Assembly (NCBI RefSeq): GCF_003671765.1
Contig: NZ_QPIB01000042.1
Location: forward strand, 124,001-188,000
DNA length: 64,000 nucleotides
Reading direction: 5' to 3'
Source: Xenophilus sp. E41
GTDB lineage: Bacteria > Pseudomonadota > Gammaproteobacteria > Burkholderiales > Burkholderiaceae_C
Shown: in pieces, positions 25,497-34,473 of the stretch
Layout of the letters: the number at the start of each line of letters is the position of its first letter
Numbering within the stretch: the stretch's first letter is position 1
Notes under the pieces: generated by a model
Databases searched by the model: none
What the model was told of the DNA's origin: nothing
What the model saw: only the letters and a program-made list of their open reading frames with translations
Position numbers and translations under genes: made by a program

Positions 25497-27131
25497 ATGG
25501 AGACAAGCCAAGCCCCATCCCCCACCCTGCCCGTACGCCCGCAGCAGCCGCTGCACGAGTACCTGCGCACCCACGCGCGCGAGCGTCCGCAGCACCCCGC
25601 CTGCATCTGGTACGGCGCCGCGATGAGCTGGGCCGAACTCGACCGCGCGAGCGACGCCTTCGGCGCCTGCCTGCAGGCGCTGGGCGTGAAGAAGGGCGAG
25701 CCGGTGGTGCTCTTCCTCAACAACTGCCCGCAGTACATCGTCGCGCACTACGGCATCCAGAAGATCGGCGCCATCGTCTGTCCCAGCGGCCCGCTCAACA
25801 AGGAGCACGAGCTCGCCTACCAGGTGAACGACCTGAAGGCGCGCGTGATCGTCGCGGCGTCCAGCCTGCTGCCGGTGGTCGACAAGGTCAGGCCCGACAG
25901 CGCGCTGGAGCACGTGTTCGCCGTGCACTACGCCGACCTGCTGCCGCCTTCGCCCACGCTGGACCTTCCGGCCGAGCTGGCAGCGGCGCAGCAGGAAGCG
26001 CGTGTCGTGCCGGCCGGCTGCGAAGACTTCCTCGCCGCCATGCAGGGCGACGCCAAGCCCGCGCCGGTGGACATCGCGCTCGACGACGTGGCGCTCATGA
26101 CCTACACCTCGGGCACCACCGGCCTGCCCAAGGGCGCCATGCTCAGCTACGGCAACGCGCTCTTCAAGACCACGATGTGCGCCGACTGCAACGGCGTCAC
26201 GGGCGACGACGTGCTGCTGTCCATCGCGCCGCTGTACCACATCGCCGGCATGCTGATGGGCGTGAACGTGCCGGTGGCCACGGGCGCGACCAGCGTGCTG
26301 CTGCACCGCTTTGACCCGCGCACCACGCTGCAGGCCATCGAGCGCTACCGCGTGACCTGGTGGTACAGCATCGCGCCCATGAACGTGGCGTGCATGCAGG
26401 TGCCGGGCGCGGCGGACTTCGACCTGTCCAGCCTGAAGATGAACCCGGTGACCAGCTTCGGCATCGCCTTCACCGAGCCGCTGGCGAAGCAGTGGCAGGC
26501 GATCGCCACGCACTGCACCTCGCAGGAGGCGGCGTACGGCCTGTCGGAAACGCACACCTGCGACACCTACACGCCGGCCGGCAAGGCGAAGTGGGGCACG
26601 CAGGGCATTCCGGTGCCGGGCGTGACCATCCGCATCCTCGACCCCGACACCGGCAAGGAGCTGCCCGCGGGCGAAGTCGGCGAGATCGTGCTGCGTAGCC
26701 CCGGCACCTTCAAGGGCTACTGGAACAAGCCCGAGGCCACGGCCGCCACGCTGCGCGACGGCTGGGTGCACACGGGCGACATGGGCAGCTTCGATGCCGA
26801 CGGTTATCTGCGCTTCATCGGCCGCTTCAAGGAGATGATCAAGGTCTCGGGCTACAGCGTGTTCCCGGAAGAGGTCGAGACCATCCTCATCAAGCACCCC
26901 GCCGTGGCCCAGGCCGCGGTGATCGCCCAGCCCGACGCCGAGAAGGGCGAGGTGGTGAAGGCCTTCATCGTGAAGAAGCCGGGCGCGGACGTCACCGCCG
27001 AGCAGCTCGTCGCCTGGTCGCGCGAGAACATGGCGCCCTACAAGACGCCCAGGCACGTGCGCTTCATCGACGCCCTCCCCGCGACCGGGGCGGGCAAGGT
27101 GCTGCGGCGCATGCTCAAGGACCTGGACTGA
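25497..27131 (+). CDS. AMP-forming acyl-CoA synthetase (FadD-like)
   Basis: 544 residues. It activates a carboxylic (probably fatty) acid to its CoA thioester via an acyl-adenylate. The P-loop-like motif YTSGTTGLPKG is at residues 203-213, with later motifs AAYGLSETH, GWVHTGDMGSFDADGYLRFIGRFKEMIKVSG, and a C-terminal catalytic lysine in PATGAGKVLRRML. It is divergent from a TetR gene and followed, after a large hairpin, by a single-chain acyl-CoA carboxylase. The three probably form an activate-then-carboxylate pathway. Chain-length preference cannot be read from sequence. Confidence 0.93.
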   Translation: METSQAPSPTLPVRPQQPLHEYLRTHARERPQHPACIWYGAAMSWAELDRASDAFGACLQALGVKKGEPVVLFLNNCPQYIVAHYGIQKIGAIVCPSGPLNKEHELAYQVNDLKARVIVAASSLLPVVDKVRPDSALEHVFAVHYADLLPPSPTLDLPAELAAAQQEARVVPAGCEDFLAAMQGDAKPAPVDIALDDVALMTYTSGTTGLPKGAMLSYGNALFKTTMCADCNGVTGDDVLLSIAPLYHIAGMLMGVNVPVATGATSVLLHRFDPRTTLQAIERYRVTWWYSIAPMNVACMQVPGAADFDLSSLKMNPVTSFGIAFTEPLAKQWQAIATHCTSQEAAYGLSETHTCDTYTPAGKAKWGTQGIPVPGVTIRILDPDTGKELPAGEVGEIVLRSPGTFKGYWNKPEATAATLRDGWVHTGDMGSFDADGYLRFIGRFKEMIKVSGYSVFPEEVETILIKHPAVAQAAVIAQPDAEKGEVVKAFIVKKPGADVTAEQLVAWSRENMAPYKTPRHVRFIDALPATGAGKVLRRMLKDLD

Positions 27132-27282
27132 CAGAACCCGGATACGGGCAGCCGAACGCAGAGGACGCAAAGATCACGCAGAGGGCGCAGAAGCAATTCA
27201 AAAAGGTTCTGTCTTCTTTCTGCGCCCTCTGCGAAACCTCTGCGCCCTCTGCGTTCGGCTGTCCGATTTTCTAGATTGCCCC
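27131..27282. repeat. Large imperfect hairpin of CGCAGAGG-type repeats
   Basis: Arm 1 (27149-27193) and arm 2 (27218-27261) are near reverse complements of about 44 bases, each made of units like CGCAGAGGGCGCAGA. Outer ends are CAGCCGAACGCAGAGG and CCTCTGCGTTCGGCTG, a perfect 16-base match. A separate 8-base pair, ACAGAACC (27131-27138) and GGTTCTGT (27205-27212), is interlaced with it. It fills the whole gap between the acyl-CoA ligase and carboxylase genes. Similar CGCAGAG repeats occur between genes in many unrelated bacteria. Confidence 0.9.
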
Positions 27283-30200
27283 ATGCTCAAAAAAATACTG
27301 ATCGCCAATCGCGGCGAAATCGCCGTGCGCCTGGTGCGCGCCCTGCAGGACGCCGGCATCGCCAGCGTGGCCGTGCATTCGCGCGACGACGCGCAGGCAT
27401 TGCATGTGCAGCTGGCCGACACGGCCGTCGCGCTCGACGCGACCGGCCCCTCGGCGTATCTCGACATTCCGGCACTCATCGCCGTGGCGAAGGCGCAGGC
27501 CTGCGATGCGGTGCACCCGGGCTACGGCTTCCTCTCGGAACGCGCCGACTTCGCACAGGCCTGCGCCGACGCGGGACTGGTATTCATCGGCCCCACGCCC
27601 GAGCAGTTGGCGCTCTTCGGCGACAAGGCGCGTGCACGCGCGCTGGCGCAGCAATGCGACGTGCCCGTGATGCCCGGCAGCGCCGGCGCCGTCACGCTGG
27701 CCGAGGCGCAGGCCTTCTTCGCCGAGCAGGCGAAGGACGGTGCCGGCGTCATGGTCAAGGCGATCGGCGGCGGCGGTGGGCGCGGCATGCGCGCCGTGCT
27801 GCGCGCCGAGGGCCTGCCCGAGGCGCACGCGCGCTGCGTGTCGGAGGCGAAGGCGGCCTTCGGCGTCGACGGCGTGTACGTCGAGCGCCTGATGCGCCAC
27901 GCGCGCCACATCGAGATCCAGGTGCTGGGCGATGGCAGCGCCGTGGCCAGTCTGGGCGAGCGCGAGTGCACCTTGCAGCGGCGCTTCCAGAAACTGGTGG
28001 AGATCGCGCCCAGCCCGTCGCTGAGCAGCGCGCTTCGCGACCGCATCACGCATGCCGCGCTGCGCATGGCGCAGCAGGTGGGCTACCGCGGCCTGGGCAC
28101 TTTCGAGTTCCTGGTGGACGAACACTCCACGGCTTTGCCCTTCGTCTTCATCGAGGCCAACCCGCGCCTGCAGGTCGAGCACACGGTCACCGAGGCCGTC
28201 ACCGGCCTGGACCTGGTGCAGTTGCAGCTGGGCGTGGCGGCCGGCCGCTCGCTGGCCGAGCTCGGCGTCACACCCCAGGCGACCGCCGCTCAAAAGGGCT
28301 TCGCCATCCAGTGGCGCATCAACGCCGAGACGCTCGACCCGCAGGGCAACGCACGACCCGCCAGCGGCACGCTGGCGCGCTTCGACCTGCCCAGCGGCCC
28401 GGGCGTGCGCGTGGACACACAGGGCTATGCGGGCCTGGCGCCCTCCCCGCACTACGACACGCTGCTGGCCAAGCTCATCGTGGCCAGCCCGTCGGCGCAG
28501 TTTGCCGATGTGCAGCGCCGCTCGCTGCGCGCGCTCGCGGAGTGCCGCATCGAGGGCCTGGCGACCAACCTCGCCCTGCTGCGCGCGCTGGGCGAACGCC
28601 CGGAGTTCGCCACGCAGGCGGTGCACACGCGCTTCGTGGAGGAGCACTTGGCCGACCTGCTGGGCGCAGCCGAGCGCATTGCCCACGCTACGAAATCGAT
28701 AGCCCCTCCCGCAGTCGCGACGGGCGCTGCAGCCACTTTTTCCTCTGAAGCCGCCGAGGACGGCGCGCCCGTCATCCGCGCCCCGATGCCCGCCAAGCTG
28801 GTGCAGTTCGAAGTCGCCGTGGGCGACGTGCTGCCCGCGGGCGCGCAGGTGGGCGTGCTCGAGGCCATGAAGATGGAGCACCTGCTGCATGCACCCACCG
28901 CCGGCCGCGTGGTGGCGCTGCTGGCGCAGCCGGGCGACTACCTCGTCGAAGGCCAGTCGCTGGTGAAGCTGGAACCGGTGGATGCCGACAGCGTTCAGGC
29001 ACGCGCCAGCGAGGCCGTGGACCTCGCCACCATTCGCCCCGACCTGCAGCGCGTCATCGACCGCCACGCCTTCACCCTCGACGCCAATCGCGAGAAGGCC
29101 GTCGCCAAGCGCCATGCCCAGGGCGGGCGCACCGCGCGCGAGAACATCGCCGACCTGTGCGATCTCGAGCGCGACCCGGGCAACTTCATCGAGTACGGCC
29201 AGCTCGCGATCGCCGCGCAGACGCGCCGCCGCAGCCTGGAAGACCTGATCGCCAACACGCCGGCCGACGGCATGGTGACCGGCATCGGCAGCGTCAACGC
29301 CGCGCTCTTCGGTGCCGAGGCCTCGCGCTGCGTGGTGATGGCCTACGACTACACGGTGCTCGCCGGCACGCAGGGCATGCGCAACCACCACAAGAAGGAC
29401 CGCATGCTGGCGCTGGCGCACCAGTTGAAGATCCCGCTGGTGCTCTTCGCCGAGGGCGGCGGCGGCCGGCCGGGCGACACCGACATGCCGATCGTGGCCG
29501 GCCTGAACAACCACACCTTCAGCCAGTACGCGGCGCTGTCGGGCAAGGTGCCGGTGGTGGGCATCGTGCACGCGCGCTGCTTCGCGGGCAACGCGGCGCT
29601 GCTGGGCTGCAGCGACGTGATCATCGCCACGCGCGCCAGCAACATCGGCATGAGCGGGCCCGCCATGATCGAGGGCGGCGGGCTGGGCACCTTCACGCCC
29701 GAGCAGATCGGCCCGAGCCCGGTGCAGTCGCGCAACGGCGTGATCGACATCCTGGTCGAGGACGAGGCCGAGGCGGTGCGCGTGGCCAGGCAGTACCTGT
29801 CGTACTTCCAGGGCCGCACGAGCGGTGGCCGCTGCCCCGACCAGCGCGCGCTGCGCCACGCGGTGCCGGAGAACCGGCTGCGCGTGTATGACGTGCGCGC
29901 CGTGATGCGCGGCCTGTTCGACGAGGACTCGGTGCTCGAACTGCGCGCGGGCTTCGGCGCCGGCATGGTCACGGCACTCGCACGCATCGATGGCCAGCCG
30001 GTCGGCGTGATGGCCAACAACCCGCATCACCTGGGCGGCGCGATCGACGCCGACGCGGCCGACAAGGCGGCGCGCTTCATGCAGCTGTGCAACGCGCATG
30101 CGATCCCGCTGGTGTCGCTGTGCGACACGCCGGGCTTCATGGTCGGTCCCGACATCGAGGCCCAGGCGCAGGTGCGCCACGTCTGCCGCATGTTCATGAT

Positions 30201-30591
30201 CGAGGCCCACCTGCGCGTGCCCTACTTCACCGTGGTGCTGCGCAAGGGCTACGGCCTGGGTGCGCAGGCGATGGCCGCCGGCGGCTTCGACGCACCGGTG
30301 TTCACCGTCGCCTGGCCCACGGGCGAATTCGGCGCCATGGGCCTCGAAGGCGCGGTGCGCCTGGGCTACCGCAAGGAACTGGAGGCCGTGCCCGCCGGGC
30401 CCGAGCGCGACGCCCTCTTCAAGGAGCTGGTGGCCCGGCAGTACGCCGACGGCGAGGCCATGCACATGGCGCAGACGCTCGAGATCGACGCCGTGATCGA
30501 CCCCGCCGAGACGCGGGCCTGGCTGCTGCGCGGCCTGGCCTCGGCCAGCCGCGCGGTGGAGGCGCCCAAGGCTTACGTCGACACCTGGTGA
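27283..30591 (+). CDS. Single-chain multidomain acyl-CoA carboxylase
   Basis: 1102 residues combining three parts usually on separate subunits. Residues 1-450 are biotin carboxylase (KILIANRGEIAVRLVRAL, KAIGGGGGRGMR, FIEANPRLQVEHTVTE). Residues about 495-565 are the biotin carrier domain with LEAMKMEHLL, Lys530 being the biotin site. Residues about 575-1102 are a carboxyltransferase of the PccB/AccD5 type (GVITGIGSVNA-like, MSGPAMIEGGG, GFGAGMVTALARIDGQP, YGLGAQAMAAGG). This matches the single-chain long-chain acyl-CoA carboxylase (LCC) type described from Mycobacterium. It would carboxylate the acyl-CoA made by the upstream ligase. The BC-BCCP linker (about 470-488) is encoded by a repeat element. 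Confidence 0.93.
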   Translation: MLKKILIANRGEIAVRLVRALQDAGIASVAVHSRDDAQALHVQLADTAVALDATGPSAYLDIPALIAVAKAQACDAVHPGYGFLSERADFAQACADAGLVFIGPTPEQLALFGDKARARALAQQCDVPVMPGSAGAVTLAEAQAFFAEQAKDGAGVMVKAIGGGGGRGMRAVLRAEGLPEAHARCVSEAKAAFGVDGVYVERLMRHARHIEIQVLGDGSAVASLGERECTLQRRFQKLVEIAPSPSLSSALRDRITHAALRMAQQVGYRGLGTFEFLVDEHSTALPFVFIEANPRLQVEHTVTEAVTGLDLVQLQLGVAAGRSLAELGVTPQATAAQKGFAIQWRINAETLDPQGNARPASGTLARFDLPSGPGVRVDTQGYAGLAPSPHYDTLLAKLIVASPSAQFADVQRRSLRALAECRIEGLATNLALLRALGERPEFATQAVHTRFVEEHLADLLGAAERIAHATKSIAPPAVATGAAATFSSEAAEDGAPVIRAPMPAKLVQFEVAVGDVLPAGAQVGVLEAMKMEHLLHAPTAGRVVALLAQPGDYLVEGQSLVKLEPVDADSVQARASEAVDLATIRPDLQRVIDRHAFTLDANREKAVAKRHAQGGRTARENIADLCDLERDPGNFIEYGQLAIAAQTRRRSLEDLIANTPADGMVTGIGSVNAALFGAEASRCVVMAYDYTVLAGTQGMRNHHKKDRMLALAHQLKIPLVLFAEGGGGRPGDTDMPIVAGLNNHTFSQYAALSGKVPVVGIVHARCFAGNAALLGCSDVIIATRASNIGMSGPAMIEGGGLGTFTPEQIGPSPVQSRNGVIDILVEDEAEAVRVARQYLSYFQGRTSGGRCPDQRALRHAVPENRLRVYDVRAVMRGLFDEDSVLELRAGFGAGMVTALARIDGQPVGVMANNPHHLGGAIDADAADKAARFMQLCNAHAIPLVSLCDTPGFMVGPDIEAQAQVRHVCRMFMIEAHLRVPYFTVVLRKGYGLGAQAMAAGGFDAPVFTVAWPTGEFGAMGLEGAVRLGYRKELEAVPAGPERDALFKELVARQYADGEAMHMAQTLEIDAVIDPAETRAWLLRGLASASRAVEAPKAYVDTW
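28689..28743 (-). repeat. Copy 4 of the palindromic repeat family, inside the carboxylase gene
   Basis: Reads AAATCGATAGCCCCTCC, then CGCGACGGGCGCTGCAGCC and ACTTTTTCC. It matches the reverse-strand orientation seen at 50045. It is in frame and encodes about 18 residues of the flexible linker between biotin carboxylase and biotin carrier domains. Confidence 0.75.
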
Positions 30592-30648
30592 CCCCTGACG
30601 GGGGCGGGGCCAGGGCGCTGCCTACACTGCAGCGCTTTGCCCCTGCGC

Positions 30649-31920
30649 ATGCCCGATTTCGCACGCCCGCCCGGTTTCATCCTGCGCCCGAGGCTGCCCC
30701 GCCTCGCGGCGACGCTGCTGCTCGGCTTGGTTCTGCCGTTGCACGCGCTGGCCGCATGGGTCGCCGCCTGGGGTGCGGCGCCGCAGAACTTCGCGGAGTT
30801 CGCCGCATCGCCCGGCGTGAATGCGGCGGGGCTGGAGATCGAAGGCACGGTGCGCCAGCGCGTCGTGCCCACCCTCGACGGGCCGCGCGTGCGGGTGCGC
30901 TTCTCCAACGTCTTCGGCAAGCGGCCGCTGGTCCTGAGCAGCGCGTCGGTTGCGATCAGTGCCGGCGCCGACGGCGTCGTGCCCGCCACGCTGCAACCGC
31001 TGCGCTTCGGCGGACGGCCCGAGGTCACAGTGCCTCCAGGACGCGAGGTGTGGAGCGACGGCGCCGCCCTGCGGGTGCAGGCCGGCCAGGCCGTGGCGGT
31101 GAGCTTCGAGCTGCCGCGCGAGACCGCCGTGAGCACCGTGCACCGGCTGCCGCTGAACGGCAGCTGGATGGCGCCGGGCCGCTGGGCCTCCGCGGCAAAG
31201 CTCGATGGCGCGCAGCCTTCGCCCTACAACTACTTCGTCACCGGGCTGGACGTCGACGCGGCGCTGGACAGCCGTGCAGTGGTCGCTTTCGGCGACTCGA
31301 TCACCGAGGGCTCGGGCGCCGACGCCGACGCGGCACCCGCACGCTATCCGCACTGGCTGGCCGAGCGCGTGCGCACCTCCGCCGTCGCCGGGCAGGGCAC
31401 GCTGGCCGTGGTCAACGCCGGCATCGGCGGCAACCGGCTGCTGGCCGACAAGACCGGGCCCAGCGGCCTCGAACGCTTCGACCGCGACGTGCTCGGGCAA
31501 AGCGGCGTGTCGCACGTGCTGATCCTCATCGGCGTCAACGACATCGGCTACGGCAGCTTCGCGGGCATCCTGCCCAACGTGATGGCACCGAGCGCCGAGC
31601 AACTGGCCACCGGCCTGCAGAGCCTGGTCAATCGCGCCCATGCGCGCGGCGTGAAGGTGCTGCTGGGCACGCTGCTGCCCTTCAAGGGCGCGGGCTACTG
31701 GAACGAGGGCAACGAGGCCAAGCGGCAGACGCTCAACACCTGGATCCGCACGCAGCGCTCGGCCGACGGCGTGGTGGACTTCGACGCGGCGCTGCGCGAT
31801 GCCGCCGACCCGCAGGTGCTGAATCCGGCCTACGACAGCGGCGACCATCTGCATCCCAATTCCGCCGGCGCGGCTGCCATGGGGCGGGCGGTGGACCTCA
31901 AGCTTCTGGGGCGTCCGTGA
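30649..31920 (+). CDS. Secreted SGNH/GDSL-type hydrolase
   Basis: About 423 residues. An N-terminal hydrophobic segment (LAATLLLGLVLPLHALA) should export it. After a beta-rich N-terminal region of ~190 residues comes the SGNH core: GDSITEG (block I, nucleophile Ser), GIGGNR (block II/III), GVNDIG (block III) and DHLHPN (block V with Asp and His). It is a likely esterase or polysaccharide deacetylase. The ATG at 30649 is preferred to a TTG at 30637. It is a single gene after the carboxylase, 57 bases away, and may be cotranscribed. Confidence 0.9.
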   Translation: MPDFARPPGFILRPRLPRLAATLLLGLVLPLHALAAWVAAWGAAPQNFAEFAASPGVNAAGLEIEGTVRQRVVPTLDGPRVRVRFSNVFGKRPLVLSSASVAISAGADGVVPATLQPLRFGGRPEVTVPPGREVWSDGAALRVQAGQAVAVSFELPRETAVSTVHRLPLNGSWMAPGRWASAAKLDGAQPSPYNYFVTGLDVDAALDSRAVVAFGDSITEGSGADADAAPARYPHWLAERVRTSAVAGQGTLAVVNAGIGGNRLLADKTGPSGLERFDRDVLGQSGVSHVLILIGVNDIGYGSFAGILPNVMAPSAEQLATGLQSLVNRAHARGVKVLLGTLLPFKGAGYWNEGNEAKRQTLNTWIRTQRSADGVVDFDAALRDAADPQVLNPAYDSGDHLHPNSAGAAAMGRAVDLKLLGRP

Positions 31921-32030
31921 GCACCGGGCGGCGCGATACAGCTTTACACAAGATTTCGCGCGCCGCTTACAGCGCATTCACATGGGCCGATGACCATGAA
32001 GGCTCCACAGAACGCATGAGGAGCCATCCC

Positions 32031-32411
32031 ATGAAGAAACTCGCAAAGATCACCATGGCCGCCGGGGCCGCAGCACTGCTGTCGGTCGGTGCCTTCACCG
32101 TGCCGACCGCGGCGCAGGCGCAGCCGGTCGTCAACGTCCAGTTCGGCCCGCCCCCGCCGCCGCGCGTGGAGCGCGTCCCGCCGCCGCGTCGCGGCTATGT
32201 CTGGGCGCCTGGCCACTGGGAGTGGCGCCGCGGCGGCCATGTCTGGGTGCCTGGCGTGTGGGTGAGGGCTCGCCCCGGCTACGCATACCGTCCGCCGGAG
32301 TGGCGCGACAACAATGGCCGCTGGGAATACAACCGCGGCCGTTGGGACCGGGACCGCGACGGTGTGCCCAACCGCTACGACCGCAATCCCAACAACCCGT
32401 ACCGCAACTGA
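32031..32411 (+). CDS. YXWGXW-repeat secreted protein
   Basis: 126 residues. A signal peptide (MKKLAKITMAAGAAALLSVG, cleavage near AQA-Q) is followed by a Pro-rich stretch and two tandem aromatic repeats, GYVWAPGHWEWR and GHVWVPGVWV, of the YXWGXW type. The C-terminus (DRDRDGVPNRYDRNPNNP) resembles a calcium-binding thrombospondin type-3 unit. It is probably a small periplasmic or surface protein of unknown function. Start is supported by GAGGAG eight bases upstream. A strong terminator follows. Confidence 0.85.
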   Translation: MKKLAKITMAAGAAALLSVGAFTVPTAAQAQPVVNVQFGPPPPPRVERVPPPRRGYVWAPGHWEWRRGGHVWVPGVWVRARPGYAYRPPEWRDNNGRWEYNRGRWDRDRDGVPNRYDRNPNNPYRN

Positions 32412-32452
32412 GGACTCGCGGGCTCCGTGCCCGCACCCGTTCTGACAAAGGA

Positions 32453-32480
32453 ACGCCTGCCGGCCGGCAGGCGTTTTTCT
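32453..32480 (+). terminator. Intrinsic terminator after the YXWGXW gene
   Basis: ACGCCTGCC and GGCAGGCGT around a GGCC loop, followed by TTTTTCTTT. It ends the plus-strand gene just before the convergent lrgB. Confidence 0.92.
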
Positions 32481-32500
32481 TTGACGTTGTTTGCCTTCGC

Positions 32501-33226
32501 TCAGAAGAAGCGGAACACCAGCGGCATCAGCAAGGCCGCCAGCACCACCTGCAAACCCAGCGCCAGCCCTGCATAGGCGCCGGCGTCGGCATTCACCTGC
32601 AACGCCCGCGCCGCGCCGATGCCGTGCGAGGCAGTGCCCAGCGCGAAGCCGCGCGCCGTCCAGCCCTCGCCCGCGGCGGGCACGCGCAGCAGGTCGAACA
32701 GGTACTTGCCGGTGAGTGCGCCCACCATGCCGGTGATGACGGCGAACACCGCCGACAGCGCGGGCACGCCCCCGATCTTCTCGGCGATGCCCATCGCCAC
32801 CGGCGCGGTGACGGACTTGGGCGCCATCGACAGCACCACGTCGTGCGGCAGGCCGAGGGCCCAGGCGAGGCCCACCGCCGAACCGCCTGCCGCCGCACCG
32901 CCGAGCAATGCCGCCAGCAGCACGCGCACGCCGCGTGCGCGCAGTTCGGCGCGCCGCTGCCACAGCGGCCAGGCCAGCGCCACCACGGCCGGGCCGAGCA
33001 GGAAGTGGATGAACTGCGCGCCCGAGAAATAGCTCGGGTAGCTCACGCCCGTGAGCGTGAGCAGCACCGCCAGCGTGACCACCGACCACAGCACCGGGTT
33101 GGCCCAGGGCGCGCTGCCCATGCGGGCGTAGAAGGCCTGCGCGAGCAAGTACACCACCAGCGTGGCCGTGAGGCCGAACAGCGGCGTGGCCGAGAGGTAG
33201 ATCCAGAGCTCGACGAAATGAGGCAT
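32501..33226 (-). CDS. lrgB: LrgB/CidB family membrane protein
   Basis: 241 residues with about seven membrane segments. The LrgB signature SMAPKSVTAPVAMGIAEKIGG and GTASHGIGAARAL are present. LrgA/LrgB-type pairs are linked to murein hydrolase control and to export of glycolate, pyruvate or similar metabolites. It follows the lrgA-like gene by one base on the same strand, as is usual. Confidence 0.92.
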   Translation of the reverse strand: MPHFVELWIYLSATPLFGLTATLVVYLLAQAFYARMGSAPWANPVLWSVVTLAVLLTLTGVSYPSYFSGAQFIHFLLGPAVVALAWPLWQRRAELRARGVRVLLAALLGGAAAGGSAVGLAWALGLPHDVVLSMAPKSVTAPVAMGIAEKIGGVPALSAVFAVITGMVGALTGKYLFDLLRVPAAGEGWTARGFALGTASHGIGAARALQVNADAGAYAGLALGLQVVLAALLMPLVFRFF

Positions 33227-33227
33227 G

Positions 33228-33584
33228 TCAGTGCCCGTCGTCGGCGGCGCGGCGCGGCCATCCGTACAGCACCAGCGCCGTCACGGCGAGCCCGATCCAG
33301 GTCGACAGCGCGATCACGATGAGGATGCGCAGGCCGTACTGGGTGAGCAGCGCCAGGTGCGTCATCACGCCCACGCCCACGGGCACGAAGAGCAGCGACA
33401 GGTGGGTGAGCAGGAAGCCGGCGCACTCGGCCACCGGCTCGCGCACGAGGGCGAAGCGCAGGCCGACGAGCATCAGCACCAGCCCGAGCACCGGCCCGGG
33501 CAGCGGCAGCGAGAGCCCGCGCGAGAGCAGCTCGCCCACCGACTGGAAGACCAGCAGCCAGGCCAGCCCGCGCAGGCCCTGCAT
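33228..33584 (-). CDS. lrgA: LrgA/CidA family membrane protein
   Basis: 118 residues with four membrane segments (for example LPLPGPVLGLVLMLVGL and LFVPVGVGVMTHLALL, both LrgA/CidA hallmarks). It is the holin-like partner of LrgB. The ATG shares one base with the stop of purU (TGATG), so purU-lrgA-lrgB is one operon with coupled translation. Confidence 0.9.
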   Translation of the reverse strand: MQGLRGLAWLLVFQSVGELLSRGLSLPLPGPVLGLVLMLVGLRFALVREPVAECAGFLLTHLSLLFVPVGVGVMTHLALLTQYGLRILIVIALSTWIGLAVTALVLYGWPRRAADDGH

Positions 33585-34429
33585 CAGCGGAAGACCACCG
33601 TGCGGTGGCCGTTGAGCAGCACGCGGTGCTCGCTGTGCCACTTCACGGCGCGCGCGAGCACCAGGCTCTCGGTGTCGCGGCCGCGGGCCGTGAGGTCTTC
33701 CACCGTGTCGGTGTGGTCGGCGCGGGCCACGTCCTGCTCGATGATCGGGCCCTCGTCGAGGTCGGCCGTCACGTAGTGCGCGGTGGCGCCGATCAGCTTC
33801 ACGCCGCGGTCGTGCGCCTGGTAGTAGGGCTTGGCGCCCTTGAAGCTGGGCAGGAAGGAGTGGTGGATGTTGATCGCGCGCCCGGCCAGCCGGCCGCACA
33901 GCTCGTTCGACAGGATCTGCATGTAGCGCGCCAGCACCACGAGCTCGGCGCCCTCGGCCTCGATGATCTCCAGCTGCTTCGCCTCGGCCTGCGCCTTGGT
34001 GGCGGCGGTCACCGGGATGTGGTGGAAGGGCACGTTGTAGCTGGCCGCGAGCTGGTAGAAGTCGCGGTGGTTGCTGACGATGGCGCGGATGTCGACCGGC
34101 AGCAGCCCGCTCTTCCAGCGGAACAGCAGGTCGTTGAGGCAGTGGCCTTCCTTGCTGACCAGGATCACGGTCTTCATCGGCTGCTGCGCGGCGTGCAGCT
34201 TCCAGGCCATGCCGAAATCGCCAGCCAGCGTGGCCAGCTGCTCGCGCAACTGGGCCTCGGGCACCTTGTCGCAGGCGAAACGCACGCGCATGAAGAACAG
34301 GCCCGTGCCGTGGTCGTTGTACTGGGCCGCTTCTTCGATGTTGCCGCCGCGCTCCAGCAGGAAGCCCGAGACGGCATGGACGATGCCCACGCGATCGGGG
34401 CAGGACAGGGTGAGGATGTACGCGCTCAT
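33584..34429 (-). CDS. purU: Formyltetrahydrofolate deformylase
   Basis: 281 residues. It releases formate from 10-formyl-THF, supplying formate to PurT and balancing one-carbon pools. An N-terminal ACT domain (ILTLSCPDRVGIVHAVSGFL) precedes a formyltransferase-type domain with NIHHSFLPSFKGAKPY and DLDEGPIIEQDV. The start ATG 34429 fits the family N-terminus (MSAYILTLSCPD). It heads an operon with lrgA and lrgB, an unexpected but coupled partnership. Confidence 0.95.
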   Translation of the reverse strand: MSAYILTLSCPDRVGIVHAVSGFLLERGGNIEEAAQYNDHGTGLFFMRVRFACDKVPEAQLREQLATLAGDFGMAWKLHAAQQPMKTVILVSKEGHCLNDLLFRWKSGLLPVDIRAIVSNHRDFYQLAASYNVPFHHIPVTAATKAQAEAKQLEIIEAEGAELVVLARYMQILSNELCGRLAGRAINIHHSFLPSFKGAKPYYQAHDRGVKLIGATAHYVTADLDEGPIIEQDVARADHTDTVEDLTARGRDTESLVLARAVKWHSEHRVLLNGHRTVVFR

Positions 34430-34473
34430 GAGGGCGGTGATTGTCGCAGCGCACGCCGCAGGCTGCCGGCCGC

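Noticed and set aside
27271-30465. 1064-codon minus-strand frame opposite the acyl-CoA carboxylase
   Set aside because: The plus strand encodes a clear three-domain enzyme; the antisense translation is His/Arg-rich without any recognisable domain.
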